Positions 49,352 to 57,409 of a stretch of DNA of 64,000 bases are shown piece after piece. Position numbers and translations under genes: made by a program. The stretch spans positions 186,001 to 250,000 of the forward strand of contig JAOZHV010000026.1 of NCBI GenBank assembly GCA_026014725.1, written 5' to 3'. Origin of the DNA: Candidatus Bathyarchaeota archaeon. GTDB taxonomy: Archaea; Thermoproteota; Bathyarchaeia; Bathyarchaeales; Bathycorpusculaceae. The notes under the pieces were generated by a model, which searched no databases, was not told where the DNA came from, and was given only the letters and a program-made list of their open reading frames with translations. Every line of letters starts with the position of its first letter. Position 1 is the first letter of the stretch.

Positions 49352-49531
49352 GGCTTGAAAAAGCGCCAATAGCACCTACCCCCTATAGGTTTCTGCAATG
49401 AGTTTCTAATAGGCGGCAAATAGGCAACCTACCCCTCTATAGTTTCAACATAGAACCACGAATAGGCTCTAAATATGCTCACGTAACCTACTGCAGGATT
49501 CAACATAGAACCCTAACAGGAAACAAATATC
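49352..49531 (+). repeat. Module B (copy 5) with two degenerate tandem B-like units
   Basis: Module B at 49352-49423: GGCTTGAAAAAGCGCCAATAG in part, ACCTACCCCCTATAGGT, TTCTGCAATGAGTTTCTAATAG in part. It is followed by AACCTACCCCTCTATAG at 49427 and TAACCTACTGCAGG at 49484, each leading into TTCAACATAGAACC (49444-49457 and 49500-49513), a period of about 56 bp. The tail thus looks like tandem decay of the same unit. Confidence 0.6.
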
Positions 49532-49676
49532 CTGACCAATTATTGTTGCAACTTTTACGTGATATGGATTTTAGTTTTGTAGATTGTAACGAAAGTGTTT
49601 GCTGGTGACCCTTTGTCGTTTTTTGTCTACACTAAAGGTTTTAATTCTATCCATGGCTTTTAGTTTTGGTGTTTTA

Positions 49677-50825
49677 GTGCAGTACCGTTCTTTTGGGAAA
49701 CTTGACTGGAAAGTTTCCGCACTGGGCTTTGGTACTATGCGCTTGCCAATAATTGGTAATAACCAAGCCAATGTCAACGAAGCAGAAGCTATAGCCTTAA
49801 TCAGGTATGCTGTTGATGAAGGTGTAAATTATGTTGATTCAGCTTTCACTTACCACGACGGTAACAGTGAAATAGTCATCGGTAAGGCATTGGCAGGCAA
49901 ATATAGAGGCAAAGCGAAAATTGCAACCAAAATACCTGTGTTTTCAGTTAATCGCAGAGAGGATTTGGACAGAATTTTAAACCTGCAGATGAAGCGACTG
50001 AACACTGATTTCATCGATTTTTACCTATTCCACAGCCTAACGAAAACTTTATGGAGTAAAGTGCTCAAGTTGGAAATGCTCGAGTGGGCAGAGCAGCAAG
50101 TGAAAAAAGGCAGACTTGGCTATTTAGGATTCAGCTTCCATGATGAGTTGGAAGTTTTCAAAGAAATAGTTGATAGTTATGATAATTGGACTTTGTCTCA
50201 GATACAGTACAACTACTTAGACGAGAACTATCAAGCAGGAAGAAGAGGCTTGAAATACGCTGCGTCAAAGGGCTTGGCTGTCGTGGTAATGGAGCCTCTT
50301 GCTGGAGGCTTGTTGGCTGTTAATCCACCAGTTGAAATCCAAGAAGAATGGCAAAAAGCTGACGTAAAACGGTCTGCACCTGATTGGGCTTTGCAATGGG
50401 TTTGGAATCACCCAGAAGTCTCAGTAGCATTAAGCGGTATGAATACGATGCAACATGTTAAAGAAAACCTGCAGAGCGCATGCCACTCGGGTCCAAACAC
50501 ATTAAACCAAAACGAAATTGCACTACTGTCCAAGTCGCGGAAGCTTTACCTCAAACAAGGATACATCGGTTGTACAAAATGCTACTACTGTATCCAATGC
50601 CCTCAAAGCATAGACATTCCATTAACTTTAGCATTCCTAAACGTGTATTCGACTAAACGGAGCGAGACGCAAGCGCAAAGTAAAATAAAGCAAGAATACG
50701 CTAAGAATGTACCACCCGAAAAGAGGGCAAGCAACTGTCTACATTGCGGTCAATGCGAAGCAATCTGCCCCCAGCATTTGCCCGTTCGCAAACTGCTCTA
50801 TGAAGCCGCTTTATGTTTAGAATGA
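49677..50825 (+). CDS. Aldo/keto reductase with C-terminal 4Fe-4S ferredoxin domain
   Basis: The 382-residue protein joins an aldo/keto reductase barrel (about 1-280) to a ferredoxin-type domain. Catalytic residues fit D at NYVDSAFTYHDGNSE (with Y), K in KIATKIPVF, and H in DFYLFHSL. The end has CTKCYYCIQCPQSIDIP and CLHCGQCEAICPQHLP, two iron-sulfur cluster motifs. Such fusions are common in anaerobes. GTG 49677 is chosen over the start at 49599 because the barrel begins there and GGTG precedes it. Confidence 0.88.
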   Translation: MQYRSFGKLDWKVSALGFGTMRLPIIGNNQANVNEAEAIALIRYAVDEGVNYVDSAFTYHDGNSEIVIGKALAGKYRGKAKIATKIPVFSVNRREDLDRILNLQMKRLNTDFIDFYLFHSLTKTLWSKVLKLEMLEWAEQQVKKGRLGYLGFSFHDELEVFKEIVDSYDNWTLSQIQYNYLDENYQAGRRGLKYAASKGLAVVVMEPLAGGLLAVNPPVEIQEEWQKADVKRSAPDWALQWVWNHPEVSVALSGMNTMQHVKENLQSACHSGPNTLNQNEIALLSKSRKLYLKQGYIGCTKCYYCIQCPQSIDIPLTLAFLNVYSTKRSETQAQSKIKQEYAKNVPPEKRASNCLHCGQCEAICPQHLPVRKLLYEAALCLE

Positions 50826-50850
50826 TTTGAAGCAACTCAGCATTATCTGA

Positions 50851-51162
50851 TTAGAGTTTGACTATTTGAGCGTGCGGAATGCCTTCTATCTTTAGAACTG
50901 CCTCAGGGTGCACGTATCCTTCTTTCATTGCTTTTTCAACACAGTTCTTGCCGACAAGGTTAACTATGGTTGAATTGCCGATGAGCCCAACAGCTTCTTC
51001 AACGCTTGCTTTTCTACCCTTATAGAACTCGTCTTTTATATGGAAGACAATCTTGCCTTCCCGCAATGTTTTACCCAACAGGTCGCAGTCGCAAATCGCT
51101 AAGACCACGTTTTCACCGATTTTTTTGAGATTAAGGTAAACTTCCAACACCGACGCTCTCAC
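50851..51162 (-). CDS. DUF424-family protein
   Basis: The 103-residue protein fits the archaeal DUF424 family: VYLNLKKIGENVVLAICDCD, LLGKTLREGKIVFHI, AVGLIGNSTIVNLVGKNCVE, then PEAVLKIEGIPHAQIV. The function is unknown, but it is repeatedly linked with translation genes. The start is GTG at 51162, inside the GTGA overlap with the aIF2-beta stop; the frame is open further upstream to 51201. It is co-transcribed with aIF2-beta. Confidence 0.85.
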   Translation of the reverse strand: MRASVLEVYLNLKKIGENVVLAICDCDLLGKTLREGKIVFHIKDEFYKGRKASVEEAVGLIGNSTIVNLVGKNCVEKAMKEGYVHPEAVLKIEGIPHAQIVKL

Positions 51163-51569
51163 AATTGTTTTATAGCTGATTTTGCCCCACAAGCGTTGCA
51201 TACCAAGAAAGACAAGCGTTTTTCTTTAACTACACGCGTATCGGGACGCTTGCAAACAGGACAAGTAACATAACTCTCTAAATATCGCTGTAGTAACCTC
51301 TCAAAACTTTCCCGCTGGAACTTGCCTTGAAAAATGGCTCGTGAATCCTGAAATGTAGCGGCGGTAGCCATTTCTCTGGTCAAAAACTTTAAAACATGTT
51401 GTGGATCACGGTCTAAGGCGTCAGCTAGTTCCTTAAAGTTTGAAATTATAGTTCGCATGCCGACAGTATTTACAAGCAATCGTGGGAGTTCTAACCGCTC
51501 ACGTTTCTCAGAAACCTCAGGCATCTGAGCACAGGCACGCTTGAGTAATTCATCATAGTTAAACGTCAT
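51159..51569 (-). CDS. Translation initiation factor aIF2, beta subunit
   Basis: The 136-residue beta subunit of the factor that delivers initiator tRNA. An N-terminal helix precedes the central domain (RLLVNTVGMRTIISNFKELA, HVLKFLTREMATAATF) and a C-terminal zinc ribbon with CPVCKRPDTRVV and CNACGAKS (C4). Gamma and alpha subunits are not in the window. A TATA-like ATATATTTAAA lies at about 51598-51608, just upstream. Confidence 0.95.
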   Translation of the reverse strand: MTFNYDELLKRACAQMPEVSEKRERLELPRLLVNTVGMRTIISNFKELADALDRDPQHVLKFLTREMATAATFQDSRAIFQGKFQRESFERLLQRYLESYVTCPVCKRPDTRVVKEKRLSFLVCNACGAKSAIKQL

Positions 51570-51718
51570 TGTTTCAACTCACCCAAACATGGTAGTAGCA
51601 TATATTTAAAATTATTACAGAAAAAACAGAATTAATATGATTGCCATTTTTATGGTAAATCAATATAAATTCGAAAGACAACAACCATAACATTAACTGA
51701 CTCAATTGAGGTAGACTC

Positions 51719-52645
51719 GTGACCGAGCAACAGAAAACCAATCAGATAGCAAATATTAACCAGCAGATAAAAAAATTAAGAGAGCAAATCAGCGAAGCTA
51801 ATGCTGAAATCAAAAAAATCGTTGAAAAAAGAGACAAGTTGCATGAGAAAATCAGAAACACAAGGCAAGAAATTAACCAACTAAAGGCTGAACGCGATGA
51901 CTTAAACCAGAAGGTAAAGCTACTTAAAGAACAAAGAGACGCAGTTAGGGTGCAAACTGGTCCAATCATGGACGAAATAAAGGTTCTTAAAGAGAAAATC
52001 AGTGAACTTAAAAAGAAATTGCCGCGTGATAGTCAGAAAAGATTGCAAGCAGAGCTTGATGCTATCGAATGGAAGATACAGACGACTTCTCTGGACTTGC
52101 AAGAGGAAAAAGAACTCATAGAAAATGTGAAACAACTTGAAATACAACTCAGCGGTTACAAGAAAATCGATGCTAATTACCAAAAAATCAGGGAACTGTT
52201 GGAACACCGCAAAACATTTGATGCACAAGCGGAAGTGTATCATAAGGAATTAAGTGAATTAGCCGAGAAAAGCCAAAAGTTGCACGCCATAATGATGGAA
52301 AAAGTAAACTCCACTAAAAAAGACAAAGCGGAAGCCGACAGCTTGCATCAAGCATTCGTTAATGCAAAGCAAAAGAACAATCTTTTGTATGAGCAGATTA
52401 AACAATTAATGAGTCAATCAATGGGTCTTAAGGTCACAATCAGGACAGAAAATCAAGCTAAGAAAGCAGAGGAAGAAGCTAAAAGAAAAGAAGAAAAAGC
52501 CCAACGGGCAGCTAAAGAGCAGGAATTAAAGGAGAAGATTGGTTCTGAAGCTAGAGAGAAACTGCAACGTGGAGAGAAAGTCAGCTGGGACGAGTTCCAA
52601 CTGCTTATGGGCGATGAAGAAAATGATTCAGAAACGCAAGATTAA
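51719..52645 (+). CDS. Archaeal coiled-coil protein (COG1340-like)
   Basis: The 308-residue protein is nearly all heptad-rich helix: QIKKLREQISEANAEIKKIV to DLNQKVKLLKEQRDAVRV, a short break near 105-125, then another long coil (about 125-270) and a polar end LQRGEKVSWDEFQLLMGDEE. It matches the archaeal COG1340 group of unknown function, predicted to resemble SMC-like coiled coils but without an ATPase head. The start is GTG at 51719. It is followed by DUF373 and may share its transcript. Confidence 0.85.
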   Translation: MTEQQKTNQIANINQQIKKLREQISEANAEIKKIVEKRDKLHEKIRNTRQEINQLKAERDDLNQKVKLLKEQRDAVRVQTGPIMDEIKVLKEKISELKKKLPRDSQKRLQAELDAIEWKIQTTSLDLQEEKELIENVKQLEIQLSGYKKIDANYQKIRELLEHRKTFDAQAEVYHKELSELAEKSQKLHAIMMEKVNSTKKDKAEADSLHQAFVNAKQKNNLLYEQIKQLMSQSMGLKVTIRTENQAKKAEEEAKRKEEKAQRAAKEQELKEKIGSEAREKLQRGEKVSWDEFQLLMGDEENDSETQD

Positions 52646-52684
52646 AGTTAAGTAGATAATGTATTAAAGGAATAGACGATTTGA

Positions 52685-53917
52685 ATGGTTAAACAGGAAA
52701 CGCACCAACAAACGCAAAAACGTATTCTCATTTTATGTGTCGATAGAGATGGCGATTTAGAAATGAAAGCAGGCATAAAGACGCCGCTTCTAGGAAGAAC
52801 CGCCAATCTTGACAGTGCAGTTTCCCTAGCCCTCAAAGACCCCGAAGAGCCAGACGCTAACGCAATGTTTGAAGCAGTCCGCCTCTATGACAGGTTACAA
52901 AACGAGAAAACGCTCGACGAAATCTTCGAAGTAGCCACCATTTCTGGCTCAGAGTTAGGCGGCGTTAGCGCGGACAGAAAACTGGTTTCAGAACTCAACA
53001 ATCTGCTGGAATCTTTCAACGCCAACGAAGTTATTCTGGTTTCTGACGGTTATTCTGATGAGGCAGTTTTGCCGCTGGTGGAATCAAGAGTGCCCGTTTC
53101 TTCCGTGCGACGTATAGTGATTAAACACAGTGAATCAATCGAAGAAACAGCCGCTGTATTCACAAAGTACATCCGTCTTTTAATCGATAACCCCAAATAT
53201 GCCCGTGTAGCATTGGGGTTGCCAGGTCTTTTGGTTTTCATTTTTGGTGTGCTTTGGGGTATTAACTATTTCATTCCTGGCGCTATTTTGTGGTATGGTA
53301 TTGCCATCGTTATTATTGTAGGCGGTTTCTTGCTTCTCAAAGGATTCGGCGTGGACAAAGCAACCAAAGACTTTTACAAGTGGGCAAAAGAATATTCCCC
53401 ACCGCCGCTTCCAGTTCAAATTTCAAACTATACTATAATTGCAGGGATACTTTGTGTTGCAGTGAGTGTTTACCTTGGTATCGCAAGCGTTAACGGCAGT
53501 GTTGTATTCCCCTCTGATCCAAACGCTTGGTTGGGTATCGCTCCAGCAATCGTTTCATACTTCCTCAGAGGTGTCCAAACGTTGTTAATCATTGGTTTAG
53601 TCATTGTTTTGTTGGGTAGAAGTATCAGATTATATATAGAAAGAGATTCGAAACTGCTTCGCAATATTGCATTAATCATTACTGTGGGTTGGTGTTGGTG
53701 GATTATAGAGGGAACAGCAAACTTGATTTATCATTACTATCAAAAACCATCCTCGGCAATCGGGTTAAACGAGCCTTTCTTCCAAGCTTTCCTATTTACG
53801 ATTATTGTGGGGATACTCATCGGCATCGCCTCTATTCTGGTAATTTACATAATTAACAGGTCAACTAGGGGCTTCTTTAAGAAGAACCAAGAAGAGCAAG
53901 AAATCTCAGAACTCTAA
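52685..53917 (+). CDS. DUF373-family membrane protein
   Basis: The 410-residue protein belongs to the archaeal DUF373 family. A soluble N-terminal domain (ILILCVDRDGDLEMKAGIKT, TPLLGRTANLDSAVSLALKD, ANAMFEAVRLYDRL, VILVSDGYSDEAVLP) precedes seven or so membrane helices from about 178. DRDxD in the first strand is a possible metal site. Function unknown. It begins 39 bp after the coiled-coil gene, so the two may form an operon. Confidence 0.9.
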   Translation: MVKQETHQQTQKRILILCVDRDGDLEMKAGIKTPLLGRTANLDSAVSLALKDPEEPDANAMFEAVRLYDRLQNEKTLDEIFEVATISGSELGGVSADRKLVSELNNLLESFNANEVILVSDGYSDEAVLPLVESRVPVSSVRRIVIKHSESIEETAAVFTKYIRLLIDNPKYARVALGLPGLLVFIFGVLWGINYFIPGAILWYGIAIVIIVGGFLLLKGFGVDKATKDFYKWAKEYSPPPLPVQISNYTIIAGILCVAVSVYLGIASVNGSVVFPSDPNAWLGIAPAIVSYFLRGVQTLLIIGLVIVLLGRSIRLYIERDSKLLRNIALIITVGWCWWIIEGTANLIYHYYQKPSSAIGLNEPFFQAFLFTIIVGILIGIASILVIYIINRSTRGFFKKNQEEQEISEL

Positions 53918-54038
53918 GAAAGCACGTTGACCTGATTTTTTCTTGCTGTATTTACAGTAAGCTTTAATTGAAACTATCAGGGATTTATCCTTTTGTGCCA
54001 TATAAGAGACAACACGTTTACGATGCGAGGCTCACATA

Positions 54039-54821
54039 GTGCTTAAAGGTATTTTGTCCTTTTTAGGGGTATACAAGCTTTACGAACGCTGGCTTTGGCA
54101 ACAAGTAAAGAACGGAGAGCCTGTTGAGCATATCGCCATAATCTTGGATGGAAACAGGCGGTGGGCTTCCGAGAACGAACTTAATCCTTGGCTGGGGCAC
54201 AAGAAAGGAGCGGAAACAGTGGAGCAACTCTTAGACTGGTGCCTCAAACTGAACGTGAAATACGTAACACTCTACACATTCTCAACTGAGAATTTTAAGC
54301 GACCGCCAAACGAGATTGAACAAATAATGAAAATCGCCGAGGAAAAATTCCGCAAACTCTTAACTGACGAACGTATCCACAAAAACAAGGTTCATGTAAA
54401 AGTCATCGGCAGAACCAACATGCTGCCCGAGAGCCTCCAGCAACTCATCGGCAACGTGGAGAAATCTACAGCTCATTATGATAATCAGTTTTTGAATTTT
54501 GCTTTCGCATATGGAGGCAGAGCAGAAATTGTTGATGCCGCCCGAGTAATTGCAGAAAAAGTAAAAGCAGGCGAGTTAGAGCCTGAAGATATTCATGAGA
54601 ACACTTTCGAAAAATACCTCTACACCGCCCACATGGAAAAGCAAGAACCCGACTTAATCATCAGAACTTCAGGCGAAGAACGACTGAGCGGTTTTCTGCT
54701 CTGGCAATCCGCATACAGTGAACTCTCATTTTTAGACGTTTATTGGCCTGACTTCCGCCTCATCGACTTGCTACGTAGCATCAGAACCTTCCAGAAACGC
54801 AAACGCCGCTACGGCTCATAA
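54039..54821 (+). CDS. uppS: Cis-prenyl transferase (UppS family)
   Basis: The 260-residue enzyme makes long cis-polyprenyl phosphates used as sugar carriers. The pyrophosphate site is IILDGNRRWASEN (D37-G-N-R), followed by HKKGAETVEQLLDWCLKL, LYTFSTENFKRPPNE, LNFAFAYGGRAEIVDAAR and PDLIIRTSGEERLSGFLLWQ with the ELSFLDVYWPDF end. The start is GTG. The product is likely the lipid carrier for the PMT-type and other glycosyltransferases in this window. Confidence 0.95.
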   Translation: MLKGILSFLGVYKLYERWLWQQVKNGEPVEHIAIILDGNRRWASENELNPWLGHKKGAETVEQLLDWCLKLNVKYVTLYTFSTENFKRPPNEIEQIMKIAEEKFRKLLTDERIHKNKVHVKVIGRTNMLPESLQQLIGNVEKSTAHYDNQFLNFAFAYGGRAEIVDAARVIAEKVKAGELEPEDIHENTFEKYLYTAHMEKQEPDLIIRTSGEERLSGFLLWQSAYSELSFLDVYWPDFRLIDLLRSIRTFQKRKRRYGS

Positions 54822-54827
54822 ACCCAT

Positions 54828-56051
54828 TCAAGCACGCTTCTTAGAGCTCACAATCGAGATAACATCTCGGTCTTTCAAAACTGCATCTTCGCCGATTCTT
54901 CTTTTATCCCTCGCATCAACAGCATAAAGGAAGCTCTCGCCAAGTTCCGTGTGGATGATGTAAGCAAACTGGTGGGCTGTTGTGCCTTTAGGAACAAGGT
55001 ACGTGTCAGGCAGAACCCGTCCATTGTGGTCTGACAGGTGCTCGATGTCTTCAACTGGGTAAACTGCTATCATGTCTAACAGTTTAAAGTAGGCAGTGTT
55101 CATGGCTTCTTGAACGCCTGTTGTACCGTTTGTTGAGAGAATCTTCTCTTTGATTGATTCCAGCGCCCTAATTTGCCCAGCTGATAATTTTTCAGGTTGA
55201 GCTATTTTGAACTCTTTGTCTCCCGGCTTATAACTGATTAATTGTTTCTCAGCTGCACGTCTCAGCGCCAATTCAGCTTCAGCCGAGCATGGAATAACAG
55301 TGTAATCGAGCTTTTTCATCCGTTCAACATTTTCTTTTGCGCTTGGCAAATCAATCTTGTTGGCGACGATAAGCATCGGTTTTGATATGCGCCTTAACGT
55401 ATCGATGAAGCAGTAAAAGTCATCCTCTGACCACGTGGCAGGTTTGTCAACGTTTAGGTTTGCTCTCCTTATGGCTTCGTTGATTTGACTGCGTTTTATA
55501 CCCAACCCTGTCAAGCGTTCTTCAAGAGGAATGGAAATGCCCTTTTTGTCGGCTTCAGCAGTCCTTGCGATTTTAGGCCAATCCTTTTTGAGCAGGGTAA
55601 CCATCCACATAGTGATTTCTCGTTCAAGAAACTTTACGTCTTCTAAAGGGTCATGTTCGCCTAGTTTGCATGTTCTTCCTTCACAGTCAGTTCCGCCGGA
55701 AGCGTCAACGATATGTATGAGCGCGTCTGCACGGCGTATTTCGTCAAGAAACTGATTGCCTAAACCGCGCCCTTCCCAAGCCCCAGGCACAATCCCAGCA
55801 ATATCAATCAGTTCAACTGGAACAAGTCTTACGCCGTCGAGGCAAAGCGAGTTTCTAGGGTTATCTTTAACTTTAAATTCTTCATGGACACAGGGTGTTC
55901 GCACGTAACCTACGCCACGGTTTGGCTTAATGGTTGTGAAAGGGTAGTTTGCTATTTCAGCCGCAGCTAAAGTTGCAGCGCTAAAGAAGGTGGATTTTCC
56001 AGTGTTGGGCTTTCCGACTACCCCCAGTAGTCTTGAGTATGACCCTGCCAT
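54828..56051 (-). CDS. YchF/Obg-like GTPase with TGS domain
   Basis: The 407-residue protein is the archaeal member of COG0012. G1 GKPNTGKST at 12-20, G3 DIAGIVPGAWEGRGLGNQFL, a G4 motif NKID (VANKIDLPSAKEN) and a C-terminal TGS domain (YPVEDIEHLSDHNGRVLPDT, LVPKGTTAHQFAYIIHTELG). Bacterial and eukaryotic YchF/OLA1 have NxxE and prefer ATP; the NKxD seen here suggests GTP. It probably binds ribosomes. It converges with uppS at 6 bp. Confidence 0.9.
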   Translation of the reverse strand: MAGSYSRLLGVVGKPNTGKSTFFSAATLAAAEIANYPFTTIKPNRGVGYVRTPCVHEEFKVKDNPRNSLCLDGVRLVPVELIDIAGIVPGAWEGRGLGNQFLDEIRRADALIHIVDASGGTDCEGRTCKLGEHDPLEDVKFLEREITMWMVTLLKKDWPKIARTAEADKKGISIPLEERLTGLGIKRSQINEAIRRANLNVDKPATWSEDDFYCFIDTLRRISKPMLIVANKIDLPSAKENVERMKKLDYTVIPCSAEAELALRRAAEKQLISYKPGDKEFKIAQPEKLSAGQIRALESIKEKILSTNGTTGVQEAMNTAYFKLLDMIAVYPVEDIEHLSDHNGRVLPDTYLVPKGTTAHQFAYIIHTELGESFLYAVDARDKRRIGEDAVLKDRDVISIVSSKKRA

Positions 56052-56194
56052 GATAGTTCATCTTGCTTATGTTAGCTTAATGTTTTACGCTTAAAATACG
56101 ACAATATAGTATTTAGCAAAACAAAACTTTTAAGGAACTATGCTTCGTTGGTTGACATAAATGCGGTTTAGGGCGCTTAAGGGGTATCACTGGC

Positions 56195-57349
56195 TTGAAG
56201 AGCAAAATCAGCAACATAGGGTTCGCTAACAAAATTCGAGACAACATTCTCTCGATAAAGAAAACCAGTCTTGAACCATTTTATGAAGAACTGAAGGCGG
56301 CTGACTGCGTCATATGTAGTGGTTCAGGTCGTTCGCTCTACTCACTCAACGCTGCTATGAGTCTGGTGGCTTTAAGCGAAGTAGGATGGAGAAACAAAGC
56401 TGTCTTTACCCCTGACGACCCTGGATTTCCAGGGAAAAACATGTATGACGCTGCATCATATTTTGAAAGGCGCTATAAAAAGACCCTTTTACTTATGAAT
56501 TCTGGTAGCGGGCGCTCAAATGACCCGTTGGTTATGGCGCAGGATTTAGCCAACTATATTGAAGATAAAAAGTCGAAGAAATTTAGCATGGGCTTGCTCA
56601 CGTCTAGTGTTGAGTCGCCCTTAGCTCAAGTTGCGAGCAGGTATGGAAATGTTGTTCAAGTTAAGGGACGGGGCAAAGCTAAACCCTCTGATGCTTATAA
56701 TGAAACGGGTATGATGGGCGATATTTTTGAACTCGGCACACTGGAATTATTGAATATGATGATTGAGGCGATTTACAGAAACCTCGACGTCGACGATGTT
56801 TTTAAGTTATGTGAAGAAGAATTTGAAATAATTGGCGATTTAATCGATGCTAATGTCGGTTCAGAAACTTATGTTCAACTTATCGATATGCTTGAGAAAG
56901 GAACAAACGTTTTTTTGGGCGGTAAGGGAACGGCTAAGGAAATCGCCACAATGACCGGAATCAGGCTTTTCCACATCAAGAGTTTCTTAGGTGATAACGT
57001 GTTTATGGCTCGTGGGGTCAATACGCCTCATCCGCGTGCAGGTGATATTGAAATCCTAATTTCGTATTCTGGAGAGTCTAGGCAACTCATTGCTTGGTGC
57101 GACGCTGTAAAGAAGTTTAATGGTTCGGTTCTTGCAATTACAGGCTCGAGAAATTCAACGTTAGCTAAGAAATCTGATTTACAAATAATCATTCCTGAAG
57201 ATGTTAAACCAGGCGCGCCCAGACGGTTCTACACTCGGGCGGCGTTTGTTTTAAGTCCGTTGCCTGTTAAGTTGGCGGAGCGGTTGGCGCAGAGGGGTCT
57301 TAACCTGCCTGAGTACATTATAAGTTGGTATCATTCAGTAACAGAGTAA
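56195..57349 (+). CDS. Tandem SIS-domain sugar isomerase-like protein
   Basis: The 384-residue protein has two SIS domains. The first (about 25-165) has CSGSGRSLYSLNAAMSLVAL and LMNSGSGRSNDPLVMA; the second (about 225-350) has FLGGKGTAKEIATMTGIRLF, GDIEILISYSGESRQLIAWC and VLAITGSRNSTLAKKSD. SGS-type motifs bind sugar phosphates. The second domain resembles 6-phospho-3-hexuloisomerase, but that enzyme is single-domain, so the reaction is uncertain. The start is TTG after AAGGGG. Single gene. Confidence 0.8.
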   Translation: MKSKISNIGFANKIRDNILSIKKTSLEPFYEELKAADCVICSGSGRSLYSLNAAMSLVALSEVGWRNKAVFTPDDPGFPGKNMYDAASYFERRYKKTLLLMNSGSGRSNDPLVMAQDLANYIEDKKSKKFSMGLLTSSVESPLAQVASRYGNVVQVKGRGKAKPSDAYNETGMMGDIFELGTLELLNMMIEAIYRNLDVDDVFKLCEEEFEIIGDLIDANVGSETYVQLIDMLEKGTNVFLGGKGTAKEIATMTGIRLFHIKSFLGDNVFMARGVNTPHPRAGDIEILISYSGESRQLIAWCDAVKKFNGSVLAITGSRNSTLAKKSDLQIIIPEDVKPGAPRRFYTRAAFVLSPLPVKLAERLAQRGLNLPEYIISWYHSVTE

Positions 57350-57409
57350 AAGTGTAGGTATGATTTCCGCTTTTAGACATTGCTAATGCGAGAAATTAAA
57401 AAAGAAAGT

